In this document: in pieces, positions 5,671 through 11,837 of the stretch
Layout: each line of letters begins with the position of its first letter
Numbering within the stretch: position 1 is the stretch's first letter
From: CAMBDR01 sp046597185
Lineage (GTDB): Bacteria > Pseudomonadota > Gammaproteobacteria > Burkholderiales > Burkholderiaceae_D
Direction: 5' to 3'
DNA: 11,837 bases
Assembly (NCBI GenBank): GCA_046597185.1
Contig: JBKJLF010000772.1
Span: 1-11,837, forward strand
Notes under the pieces: generated by a model
What the model was told of the DNA's origin: nothing
What the model saw: only the letters and a program-made list of their open reading frames with translations
Database searches by the model: none
Translations under genes and position numbers: made by a program

Positions 5671-6195
5671 TTAATCGCTGCTGTATGAGTCGCTGGAAGA
5701 ATCCGATGAAGAATCGGATGAAGAATCGGATGAAGAATCGGATGAAGAATCCGATGACGAATCCGCTTCCGGGGGGCTGATTACATCCAGTTCCGTTGCG
5801 GGGGCGGTGTCGGGATCGGGGGTGAAGGTTTGCCGGGTTGGTTCATCGGATGATGCAGCGTAGCGGGTTTCCGATTCCCCATCGTTGCTGGCTGATAAAA
5901 AAGCCGCAGCCAGATTCATTGCGTTTGAGGCATCATCGTTGTCGAGTGTTGACGAGTACACCTGGTGGTTTGGGTGGCTTTGATGATTTTGATAGCCGCT
6001 ATTGTTTTCGCTGTTGTGTTGCTGCGCGCGCCTGCGCCTGGCATTTGTGCCGAAAATATAAAAAATTATCGACAGAGGCAACACGCAGTACAGCAAAAAG
6101 GTCATAATGCCAGCCACTACCGATGTTTCGGTAAGCGACATCAGCAACACCACAAAAATCCAACCGATAGCAACGATGACGACAACAGGGAGCAT
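5671..6195 (-). CDS. Two-helix membrane protein with acidic Ser/Asp-repeat tail
   Basis: A 174-aa protein of unknown function. Two hydrophobic segments fill the N-terminus (about residues 2-20 and 25-48), followed by ARRRR at 52-56, which by the positive-inside rule puts the C-terminal part in the cytoplasm. The middle (60-140) is polar, low in complexity and probably disordered; the last 30 or so residues are six SSSD units ending in SYSSD. The membrane part (LTETSVVAGIMTFLLYCVLP, then FGTNARRRR) resembles, from memory, a small uncharacterised membrane family found near yfiH in betaproteobacteria, whereas the tail looks lineage-specific. The ATG at 6195 is the natural start; no strong Shine-Dalgarno is seen. 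It is divergent from phaC and its TAA directly abuts the pgeF stop. A role in the envelope is likely but unspecific. Confidence 0.82.
   Translation of the reverse strand: MLPVVVIVAIGWIFVVLLMSLTETSVVAGIMTFLLYCVLPLSIIFYIFGTNARRRRAQQHNSENNSGYQNHQSHPNHQVYSSTLDNDDASNAMNLAAAFLSASNDGESETRYAASSDEPTRQTFTPDPDTAPATELDVISPPEADSSSDSSSDSSSDSSSDSSSDSSSDSYSSD
5696..5767 (-). repeat. 12-base tandem repeats coding the SSSD tail
   Basis: Five copies of GAAGAATCSGAT (plus-strand sense; S is C or G) run from 5696 to 5755, followed by a degenerate sixth copy, GACGAATCCGCT, to 5767. Each unit codes four residues (SSSD) on the minus strand, so copy-number changes would lengthen or shorten the tail without shifting the frame. 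Confidence 0.9.
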
Positions 6196-6279
6196 GGTTT
6201 TTAGCTTTCAAAAAAAAGAATCGTTTGCAGTTGATTGGTAAATTGAATGAATATTTGAACTAGTGCTATGGAATATAAC

Positions 6280-8001
6280 ATGAACCTGCCTGACCAACAA
6301 AATATGCTCGAATCCTGGATGTCGAATTTTACCGGTGCCAACACCTGGCAAACCTGGTTTAAAATGCCGCAAGAACTCACACCCAATCCACTCGCCACGA
6401 TTTTAAAAGACGCCAATGCGCGCATCGATAATGATGAACTCAAACGCTTGCAAGCGGCTTATATGGAACAATCCATCGCCCTGTGGCAAGGATTTATGAC
6501 CGGCAAATTGCCCGCAGTGAGTGACAAGCGTTTTGCCAGCGACAGTTGGAATAGCAACCCGGTCAATGCCTTTAACGTCGCCGCCTATTTGCTCAATAGC
6601 CGCTTCCTGACGGCACTGGCCGATGCAGTCGAGGCCGAACCCAAGGTCAAGCAAAAAATCGGCTTTTCGGTGCAACAGATGATCGACGCCATGTCACCCG
6701 CCAACTACCTGGTGACCAACCCGGAAGCGCAAGAAAAACTCATCGAAACCAAGGGCGAAAGCCTGAAAAAAGGTTTGGAAAATATGATGGCCGATATTCA
6801 AAAAGGCCGTATTTCACAAACCGATGAAACCGCCTTTGAAGTCGGTAAAAACGTCGCCACCAGCGTGGGCCAGGTGGTGTTTGAAAATGATTTGATTCAA
6901 TTAATCCAATACCAGCCGCTGGCCGAAAAAGTCAATCAGGTGCCTTTGCTGCTGATCCCGCCTTGCATCAATAAATTCTATATCCTGGATCTACAACCCG
7001 AAAACTCGCTGGTGCGCTATGCGCTGGAGCAAGGCAATAATGTGTTTTTGGTATCGTGGCGCAACCCGGATGAGTCGATGGCAGAAGTTAGCTGGGACGA
7101 TTATATCGAGCGCGGCGCAATTGAGGCAATTCAAGTGGTGACGGCCATTAGCAAACAAAAGAAAATCAACGGCTTTGGTTTTTGCGTTGGCGGCACCATT
7201 ATTTCAAGCGCTGCTGCCGTGTTGGCCGCACGCGGCGAAGAACCGTTTGCCAGCTTGACCTTGCTCACCAGCTTTTTGGATTTTTCACAAGCCGGTGCGT
7301 TGGAAGTATTTATTGATGAAGAACAAGTGAGCAAGCGCGAGCGCGAAATCGGTAGCAAAGGTTTATTGCCCGGGCGCGAATTGGCCAGCACGTTTTCCAG
7401 CTTGCGGCCCAATGATCTGGTGTGGAATTATGTGCAATCGAATTACTTGAAGGGCAATGAACCGCCGCCTTTCGATTTGCTGTATTGGAATGCCGATGCC
7501 ACCAATTTACCCGGCCCCATGTTTTGCTGGTATTTGCGCAACACCTATCTGGAAAACAGTTTAATGGTGCCCAATAAACTCATCGTCGCAGGGCAAAGCG
7601 TGGATTTGGGTTTGATCGATTGCCCGGTGTTTATCTACGGCTCGCGTGAAGACCATATCGTGCCTTGGCCAGCGGCGTATGCATCGACCCAGTTGCTCAA
7701 TAAAAGCCATCCTGAGCGCAACCGCTTTGTGCTGGGCGCATCCGGCCATATTGCCGGGGTGATTAATTCACCCGCCAAGAAAAAACGCAGCCACTGGATC
7801 GGCAAAGGCGGCTTCCCACAGCAGCCAGAAAAGTGGTTGGCGCAAGCAAATGAAGTGGCAGGCAGTTGGTGGCCGGAATGGGCGCAATTTTTGCGCGAAA
7901 ATGGCGGCAAGCAAGTGGCAGCCCCCAAGTCTTTGGGCAGCACCAAGTACCCGCCAATTGAAGCGGCACCGGGACGCTATGTCAAGGTGCGCGCCGATTG
8001 A
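6280..8001 (+). CDS. phaC: Class I poly(3-hydroxyalkanoate) synthase PhaC
   Basis: PhaC polymerises 3-hydroxyacyl-CoA (mainly 3-hydroxybutyryl-CoA) into storage polyester at the granule surface. From the start at 6280 the protein is 573 aa, normal for class I. The N-terminal domain (about 1-190) is followed by an alpha/beta-hydrolase catalytic domain. The lipase-like box is GFCVGG with nucleophile C302; D458 in SREDHIVPW and H490 in ASGHIAGVIN complete the triad. WRNPDES, FLDFSQAG and the CWYLRNTYLENSL segment are typical. I prefer ATG 6280 (MNLPDQQNML) because GGA at 6270-6272 lies seven bases upstream; the in-frame ATG at 6268 has no visible ribosome binding site and would add four residues. 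phaR follows after 210 bases; phaA and phaB are not in the window, so the monomer genes must be elsewhere. Confidence 0.97.
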   Translation: MNLPDQQNMLESWMSNFTGANTWQTWFKMPQELTPNPLATILKDANARIDNDELKRLQAAYMEQSIALWQGFMTGKLPAVSDKRFASDSWNSNPVNAFNVAAYLLNSRFLTALADAVEAEPKVKQKIGFSVQQMIDAMSPANYLVTNPEAQEKLIETKGESLKKGLENMMADIQKGRISQTDETAFEVGKNVATSVGQVVFENDLIQLIQYQPLAEKVNQVPLLLIPPCINKFYILDLQPENSLVRYALEQGNNVFLVSWRNPDESMAEVSWDDYIERGAIEAIQVVTAISKQKKINGFGFCVGGTIISSAAAVLAARGEEPFASLTLLTSFLDFSQAGALEVFIDEEQVSKREREIGSKGLLPGRELASTFSSLRPNDLVWNYVQSNYLKGNEPPPFDLLYWNADATNLPGPMFCWYLRNTYLENSLMVPNKLIVAGQSVDLGLIDCPVFIYGSREDHIVPWPAAYASTQLLNKSHPERNRFVLGASGHIAGVINSPAKKKRSHWIGKGGFPQQPEKWLAQANEVAGSWWPEWAQFLRENGGKQVAAPKSLGSTKYPPIEAAPGRYVKVRAD

Positions 8002-8040
8002 TGCCTGTATTGTGCGATGTTTTTCCAGTTTTGACAGTTT

Positions 8041-8071
8041 TTGCTGTTTTGCAGCAATTACCCACTATAAT
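8041..8071 (+). promoter_or_regulatory. Candidate phaR promoter with inverted-repeat operator
   Basis: A perfect TATAAT at 8066-8071 lies about 140 bases upstream of phaR. TTGCTG at 8041-8046 could act as a -35 with a long 19-base spacer. The same TTGCTG is the left arm of a perfect inverted repeat TTGCTG-TTTTG-CAGCAA (8041-8057), overlapping the promoter spacer as a repressor site would. PhaR proteins repress their own gene in other bacteria and bind TGC/GCA-type sequences, so autoregulation is a plausible inference. A TTGACA at 8031-8036 is 29 bases from the -10, too far to pair with it. Confidence 0.4.
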
Positions 8072-8109
8072 AAATATCTGAGATAAATATCTGAGATAAA
8101 TAACGGTGA
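8071..8109 (+). repeat. Tandem 13-base repeats downstream of the candidate promoter
   Basis: TAAATATCTGAGA occurs twice in tandem (8071-8083 and 8084-8096), followed by a degenerate third unit TAAATAACGGTGA (8097-8109). Each perfect unit creates the dyad TATCT-G-AGATA (8075-8085 and 8088-8098). The block lies just downstream of the TATAAT, around the expected transcription start of phaR. Confidence 0.75.
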
Positions 8110-8112
8110 TAA

Positions 8113-8172
8113 ATGACCGAATGGATCAAGCGCCTGGCGTTGGTATGTGCCGTATGCGCTTGTTGCCCCTGA
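8113..8172 (+). CDS. Possible 19-aa leader ORF upstream of phaR
   Basis: An ATG at 8113, preceded by CGGTGAT at a workable distance, opens a 19-codon frame (MTEWIKRLALVCAVCACCP) ending in TGA at 8170-8172, 39 bases before phaR. It begins with a charged stretch and ends hydrophobic with four Cys, somewhat like a truncated lipoprotein signal. It may be chance. The only support is the ribosome-binding-like sequence and its place in the likely phaR leader. Confidence 0.2.
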   Translation: MTEWIKRLALVCAVCACCP

Positions 8173-8211
8173 AACCAAGCTGCATTGCGGCGCACTTAAA
8201 TTGGAATAATG

Positions 8212-8763
8212 ATGACCGGTAGCAAGAAAATTTCCGAGCGCCTGATTAAGAAATATCCCAATCGGCGTCTCTACGATACCCAGACCAGTTCCTACATCAC
8301 CCTCACCGATGTGAAGCAATTGGTGCTGGATAACGCTTCTTTTTCGGTGGTTGATGCAAAAAACAACGAAGATTTGACGCGCAGCATTTTGTTGCAAATT
8401 ATCCTGGAAGAAGAATCGAATGGCGCGCCGATGTTTTCCAGTGAGGCCTTGTCGCAAATCATCCGCTATTACGGCCATGCCATGCAAGGCATGATGGGTT
8501 CGTATCTGGAAAAAAATGTTCAGGCCTTCACCGATATCCAGAAAAAACTGACAGAATCATCCATGGGTGCGGTCGAAGGCAACCCGATGAGTCCGGAAAT
8601 GTGGACCCAGTTCATGAATGTTCAAGGCCCGATGATGCAAGGCATGATGAATAGCTACATCGACCAAAGCAAGAATTTATTTGTCCAAATGCAAGAGCAA
8701 ATGCAGGCGCAAACCCGTAATTTGTTTGGTGCTTTTCCTTTTGTGCCAATTGATAAAGGCTAA
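8212..8763 (+). CDS. phaR: Polyhydroxyalkanoate synthesis regulator PhaR
   Basis: PhaR is a repressor that binds DNA and PHA granules; when granules form it is titrated away, releasing phasin (phaP) and its own gene from repression. The N-terminal PHB_acc_N domain is clear at about residues 7-66 (LIKKYPNRRLYDTQTSSYIT), followed by the PHB accumulation domain (LLQIILEEESNGAPMFSSEA, then YYGHAMQGMMGSYLEKNVQ). The C-terminal third is rich in Met and Gln and ends GAFPFVPIDKG, as usual for betaproteobacterial PhaR. I take the second of two consecutive ATGs (8212; 183 aa) since GGA at 8203-8205 is then six bases upstream; the ATG at 8209 adds only one Met. It lies downstream of phaC in the same direction, but the large gap with its own promoter-like signals suggests separate expression. 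Confidence 0.95.
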   Translation: MTGSKKISERLIKKYPNRRLYDTQTSSYITLTDVKQLVLDNASFSVVDAKNNEDLTRSILLQIILEEESNGAPMFSSEALSQIIRYYGHAMQGMMGSYLEKNVQAFTDIQKKLTESSMGAVEGNPMSPEMWTQFMNVQGPMMQGMMNSYIDQSKNLFVQMQEQMQAQTRNLFGAFPFVPIDKG

Positions 8764-8772
8764 TAAAGGCTA
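8753..8772 (+). repeat. 10-base tandem duplication across the phaR stop
   Basis: ATAAAGGCTA is present twice in direct succession (8753-8762 and 8763-8772). The first copy covers the final codons and most of the stop codon of phaR, the second lies just after it. This looks like a small local duplication; it does not alter the protein. Confidence 0.8.
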
Positions 8773-8857
8773 ATCAAATGGCTTTATCCCGGCTTTGTGC
8801 TACCCTGAAACGCCAGGCAAGGTACAATGTCGGATTGTCTTTTTCTCCAGGTGTTTT

Positions 8858-10282
8858 ATGACCGCTGCCGTCACCACTGCCTTCACCACTACCAGCGCTG
8901 CCGCCACCCCGGCCGCAGTCCTTGCTGCTCCTTCCATGCCACCACCCAAGGTCGGATTTGTGTCCTTGGGCTGCCCAAAAGCGCTGGTCGATTCCGAGCA
9001 AATCCTGACCCAATTACGTGCCGAGGGTTATGAAACCGCAAAGTCCTATGCTGGCGCGGATTTGGTGATCGTCAATACCTGTGGCTTTATCGATGCTGCG
9101 GTGCAAGAATCGCTCGATGCAATTGGTGAAGCCTTGGCCGAAAACGGCAAAGTCATCGTCACCGGTTGCCTGGGCGCGAAAAAAGATGCGGCAGGCGACG
9201 ATATCATTCAAAAAATTCACCCCAAAGTATTGGCGGTAACCGGGCCGCATGCCCTGGTTGAAGTGATGGATGCGGTACACCTGCATTTGCCCAAACCGCA
9301 TGACCCGTTTCTGGATTTACTGCCACCGCAAGGCGTCAAACTCACCCCCAAGCATTTTGCTTATCTGAAAATCTCGGAAGGCTGCAATCATCGTTGTAGT
9401 TTTTGCATTATCCCCTCCATGCGCGGTGATTTGGTGTCGCGTCCGATTGGCGATGTGATGGTGGAAGCCGAAAACCTGTTTAAGGCGGGCGTCAAAGAAT
9501 TATTGGTGATTTCGCAAGATACCAGCGCCTATGGCGTGGATGTCAAATTCCGCATGGGTTTTTGGAATGGTCGCCCGCTCAAAACCCATATGACGCAATT
9601 GGTCACCGCCCTGGGTGAAGTGGCCAAACAATATGGCGCATGGGTGCGGCTGCATTATGTCTATCCTTATCCGCACGTGGATCAAATTATCCCACTCATG
9701 GCCGAAGGCTTGATTTTGCCTTACCTTGATGTGCCGCTGCAACATGCCCACCCGGAGGTGTTAAAGCGCATGAAGCGTCCGGCCAGTGGTGAAAAAAATA
9801 TCGAGCGCATTCAGGCCTGGCGCGCGTTATGCCCGGATATTACCGTGCGCTCCACCTTTATCGCCGGTTTCCCCGGTGAAACCGAAGCTGAATTTCAATA
9901 TCTGCTGGATTTCCTGACCGAAGCCAAAATCGACCGTTTGGGTTGCTTTGCCTATTCCCCGGTTGAAGGGGCGACTGCCAATTTACTCGACAATCCGGTG
10001 CCAGAAGAAGTACGCGAAGAACGGCGTGCGCGCCTGATGTTGTTGCAGGAAGATATTTCCAAGCAGCGCCTGCGTGCCAAAGTGGGTACGCGCATGCGGG
10101 TTTTGATTGATGAATTGACGCCCACGGGTGCTGTGGGGCGCTCGGTTGCCGATGCGCCGGAAATAGACGGCGTGGTGTATGTGAAAAAACCATTTGAGCC
10201 GCATCGCAAATTGCAGGTCGGGGAATTTGTCGAAGTCGATGTCACTTCCTCCGATGCGCATGATTTGTGGGCTGAAGCTTAA
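8858..10282 (+). CDS. rimO: Ribosomal protein S12 methylthiotransferase RimO
   Basis: RimO is a radical-SAM enzyme that adds a methylthio group to the beta-carbon of the conserved aspartate (D88 in E. coli) of ribosomal protein S12. From the start at 8858 (474 aa) the UPF0004/MTTase domain runs about 31-145 with cluster cysteines C39 (SLGCPKALVDSE), C75 (VNTCGFID) and C104 (VTGCLG). The radical-SAM motif CxxxCxxC is C176-C180-C183 in SEGCNHRCSFCIIPSMRG. A C-terminal TRAM domain spans about 405-474. AGGTG ends four bases before the ATG, supporting this start. This gives an unusual N-terminal extension of about 30 Ala/Thr/Pro-rich residues; an ATG at 8936 (MPPPKVGF) would remove it but has no ribosome binding site. 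The frame is open back to a TTG at 8795. metC follows after 19 bases, probably in one operon. Confidence 0.97.
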   Translation: MTAAVTTAFTTTSAAATPAAVLAAPSMPPPKVGFVSLGCPKALVDSEQILTQLRAEGYETAKSYAGADLVIVNTCGFIDAAVQESLDAIGEALAENGKVIVTGCLGAKKDAAGDDIIQKIHPKVLAVTGPHALVEVMDAVHLHLPKPHDPFLDLLPPQGVKLTPKHFAYLKISEGCNHRCSFCIIPSMRGDLVSRPIGDVMVEAENLFKAGVKELLVISQDTSAYGVDVKFRMGFWNGRPLKTHMTQLVTALGEVAKQYGAWVRLHYVYPYPHVDQIIPLMAEGLILPYLDVPLQHAHPEVLKRMKRPASGEKNIERIQAWRALCPDITVRSTFIAGFPGETEAEFQYLLDFLTEAKIDRLGCFAYSPVEGATANLLDNPVPEEVREERRARLMLLQEDISKQRLRAKVGTRMRVLIDELTPTGAVGRSVADAPEIDGVVYVKKPFEPHRKLQVGEFVEVDVTSSDAHDLWAEA

Positions 10283-10301
10283 TTTTGTGCCAGGAGGAAT
10301 C

Positions 10302-11465
10302 ATGCCCAAGACTCTTCAAACCACGCTGATTCATAGTGACTATCAGGCCCCCGCCGGTTTTGTTGGTTGCCAACCCGCGATTCATCATGCTTCCACCATC
10401 CTGTTCGACAACGTAGCGCAAATGCGCGCGCAGGATTGGCATAGTAAAAGCGGGTATACCTATGGTTTGCACGGCACCCCCACCACGTTTGAGTTGGAAG
10501 CGCGCATCGCCGCAATTGAAGGCGGTCAGCATTGCGTATTGGCCCCCAGTGGTTTGGCCGCGATTTCGCTGGTGTTTCTGGCTTGCTTAAAGACTGGTGA
10601 CGATGTATTGCTACCCGATAATGTGTATAACCCCGGCCGTAGCCTGATTGATTGGATGGGGCGCGACTATGGCATTACCGTGCGCTATTACCAACCGATG
10701 ATCGGGGCCGCAATCGCCGATTTGATCTTACCCAACACCCGCCTGATTTGGGCGGAAACCCCCGGTTCGGTATCGTTTGAAGTCCCCGATATCGCGGCCA
10801 TGGCCAAGGTTGCGCATCAACACCGGGTATTGCTGGGGGTGGATAATACCTGGAGTGCCGGTTTGGCGTATCGCCCACTGGAACATGGGGCCGATATCGT
10901 GATGCAGGCACTCACCAAATATCAATCCGGCGGTTCGGATGTGCTGATGGGCGCGCTGATCACGCGTGAGAAAAGCACTTACCGCCGCCTGAATCTGGCG
11001 CATATGCGGCTGGGCTATGGCGTGAGTGGCGATGATGCCTATTTGGTGCTGCGCAGTTTGCCGACCCTGAAATTACGGTTTGATGCCCATGACAAGGCGG
11101 CGCGCCAGATTGCCAATTGGCTGCTGGGGCGGCCGGAAGTGGCCACAGTGTTACACCCGGCCTTGCCGGATTGCCCCGGCCATGAGATTTGGCAGCGTGA
11201 CTTTTCGGGTGCGGGCGGGATTTTTTCAGTCTTACTCGACCCGGTTTACAGCAGCGCCCAAGTGGATGCATTTGTCGATCACTTGCAATTGTTTAAGATT
11301 GGTTTTAGCTGGGGTGGTGCGCATAGCCTGTGTATCCCCTATCAAATGAATGAGATACGCCATGAATGGCATCATCAAGGCCAATTGCTACGCTTTAATA
11401 TTGGCCTTGAGGATGTGCAGGATTTGATAGATGACATTGAACAAGCTTTTCAGTACTTGGCATGA
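10302..11465 (+). CDS. metC: Cystathionine beta-lyase MetC
   Basis: A PLP-dependent enzyme of the Cys/Met metabolism family, assigned as cystathionine beta-lyase, which splits cystathionine to homocysteine, pyruvate and ammonia in methionine biosynthesis. Visible family features: YTYGLHGTPTTFELE (52-66), the phosphate-binding PSGLAAISL (82-90), Y109 in LPDNVYNPGRS, VDNTWSAGL with D181 pairing to the pyridine nitrogen, and the Schiff-base lysine K206 in MQALTKYQSGGSDVLMG. The C-terminal FSWGGAHSLCIPY is typical of bacterial-type MetC. Length (387 aa) is normal. A strong AGGAGG at 10292-10297 fixes the start at 10302, although the frame is open back to 10194 inside rimO. It lies 19 bases after rimO and is convergent with the rubrerythrin-like gene, with only eight bases between stops. 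Cystathionine gamma-lyase or synthase is an alternative, less well supported by motif. Confidence 0.93.
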   Translation: MPKTLQTTLIHSDYQAPAGFVGCQPAIHHASTILFDNVAQMRAQDWHSKSGYTYGLHGTPTTFELEARIAAIEGGQHCVLAPSGLAAISLVFLACLKTGDDVLLPDNVYNPGRSLIDWMGRDYGITVRYYQPMIGAAIADLILPNTRLIWAETPGSVSFEVPDIAAMAKVAHQHRVLLGVDNTWSAGLAYRPLEHGADIVMQALTKYQSGGSDVLMGALITREKSTYRRLNLAHMRLGYGVSGDDAYLVLRSLPTLKLRFDAHDKAARQIANWLLGRPEVATVLHPALPDCPGHEIWQRDFSGAGGIFSVLLDPVYSSAQVDAFVDHLQLFKIGFSWGGAHSLCIPYQMNEIRHEWHHQGQLLRFNIGLEDVQDLIDDIEQAFQYLA

Positions 11466-11473
11466 CGCCAGCA

Positions 11474-11837
11474 TTACACCTCAAGCAAGTCGCTGGGCGA
11501 TTGATTGGCGGGTTTGGGTTGCCGTTTGAGTAAAGCTGCATAGCGCCGTGCATGTGCTTCTAGCAGTTCGCGGAAATCGCTGGCGTGTTGGCGTGATTCT
11601 TCGATTTGTTCGTCAAAATCGGTCATCGCGGCGAGATTGCCCTCTTGTGAAGCCAGAGTGCGAAACTGCGGATAGATTTCAGCGTACTCCTGGGTTTCCT
11701 TGGCCAGCGCGATTTCGAGTGAGCGGGTAGGGGGCGTTTGCGCCCGTGGATACAATAAATCCAAATGAGCGAACGCGCGCTGCACTTCATTGGCAGCGAT
11801 TTTTTCGAAAACCTCAGCGATATCGACGGCACCCGCT
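11474..11837 (-). CDS. Ferritin-like/rubrerythrin-family protein, N-terminus cut by window edge
   Basis: The frame is open from the right edge to a TAA at 11474-11476, giving 120 visible C-terminal codons; the true start lies outside the window. A GTG at 11785 is an internal codon, because the same frame continues upstream (VDIAEVFEKIAANEVQRAF) with clear helical character matching the rest. The pattern of long amphipathic helices with ALAKETQEYAEIYPQFRTLA followed by FDEQIEESRQHASDFRELLE resembles the rubrerythrin four-helix di-iron fold: the E..Y-P-x-F segment and a later E-x3-H in the last helix. Rubrerythrin-like proteins act in peroxide reduction or iron handling, but the metal ligands cannot be fully checked because half the protein is missing and no rubredoxin CxxC knuckle is visible at this C-terminus. 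It is convergent with metC. Confidence 0.75.
   Translation of the reverse strand, partial: AGAVDIAEVFEKIAANEVQRAFAHLDLLYPRAQTPPTRSLEIALAKETQEYAEIYPQFRTLASQEGNLAAMTDFDEQIEESRQHASDFRELLEAHARRYAALLKRQPKPANQSPSDLLEV

Noticed and set aside
8041..8057. TTGCTG/CAGCAA stem as the phaC terminator
   Set aside because: No T-run follows the right arm, and it overlaps promoter-like sequences; an operator is more plausible.
8065..8487. 140-codon minus-strand frame over the phaC-phaR gap
   Set aside because: Most of it is antisense to phaR, and the remainder crosses the tandem repeats and the candidate promoter. No family pattern is seen.
8753..8772. Tandem ATAAAGGCTA pair as a regulatory or terminator element
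   Set aside because: It forms no hairpin and begins inside the phaR coding sequence; a small local duplication is enough to explain it.
11474..11785. Rubrerythrin-like gene starting at the GTG at 11785
   Set aside because: The same frame continues open to the window edge with good helical sequence, so the gene is longer and partial.

Overview
The window looks like a chromosomal segment of a betaproteobacterium, probably order Burkholderiales and close to Oxalobacteraceae. This is inferred from the bamD / rluD-pgeF block next to class I phaC, phaR, rimO and metC, from Burkholderiales-like protein sequences, and from a middling GC content. The exact genus cannot be told from the sequence alone.

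Positions 1-2052 are accessory in character. Two overlapping minus-strand genes of unknown function (one cut by the window edge) face a 58-codon plus-strand gene of a small, possibly antitoxin-like family. Convergent to that is a minus-strand pair: a PIN-domain nuclease gene followed by a 125-codon gene whose frame is broken at a run of six A. Positions 2053-2100 are a short divergent promoter region with a near-perfect AT-rich palindrome. This block is the best place to look for something undescribed, but nothing in it proves a novel system.

Positions 2101-6195 are mostly housekeeping: yaaA (peroxide stress), a REP-like palindrome, bamD (outer-membrane assembly lipoprotein, minus strand), and divergently rluD (23S rRNA pseudouridine synthase) closely followed by pgeF (LACC1/YfiH family). 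A minus-strand two-helix membrane protein with an acidic Ser/Asp repeat tail ends exactly where pgeF ends.

Positions 6280-8763 carry polyhydroxyalkanoate genes: class I synthase phaC and the regulator phaR. The 200-base gap between them holds a candidate promoter, an inverted repeat, tandem 13-base repeats and a possible tiny leader ORF. No phaA or phaB lies in the window.

Positions 8858-11465 hold rimO (ribosomal protein S12 methylthiotransferase) and metC (cystathionine beta-lyase), co-oriented with a 19-base gap and probably one operon. The right edge is a convergent minus-strand ferritin-like/rubrerythrin-family gene lacking its 5' end. I saw no tRNA, rRNA, CRISPR array, transposase or phage gene.
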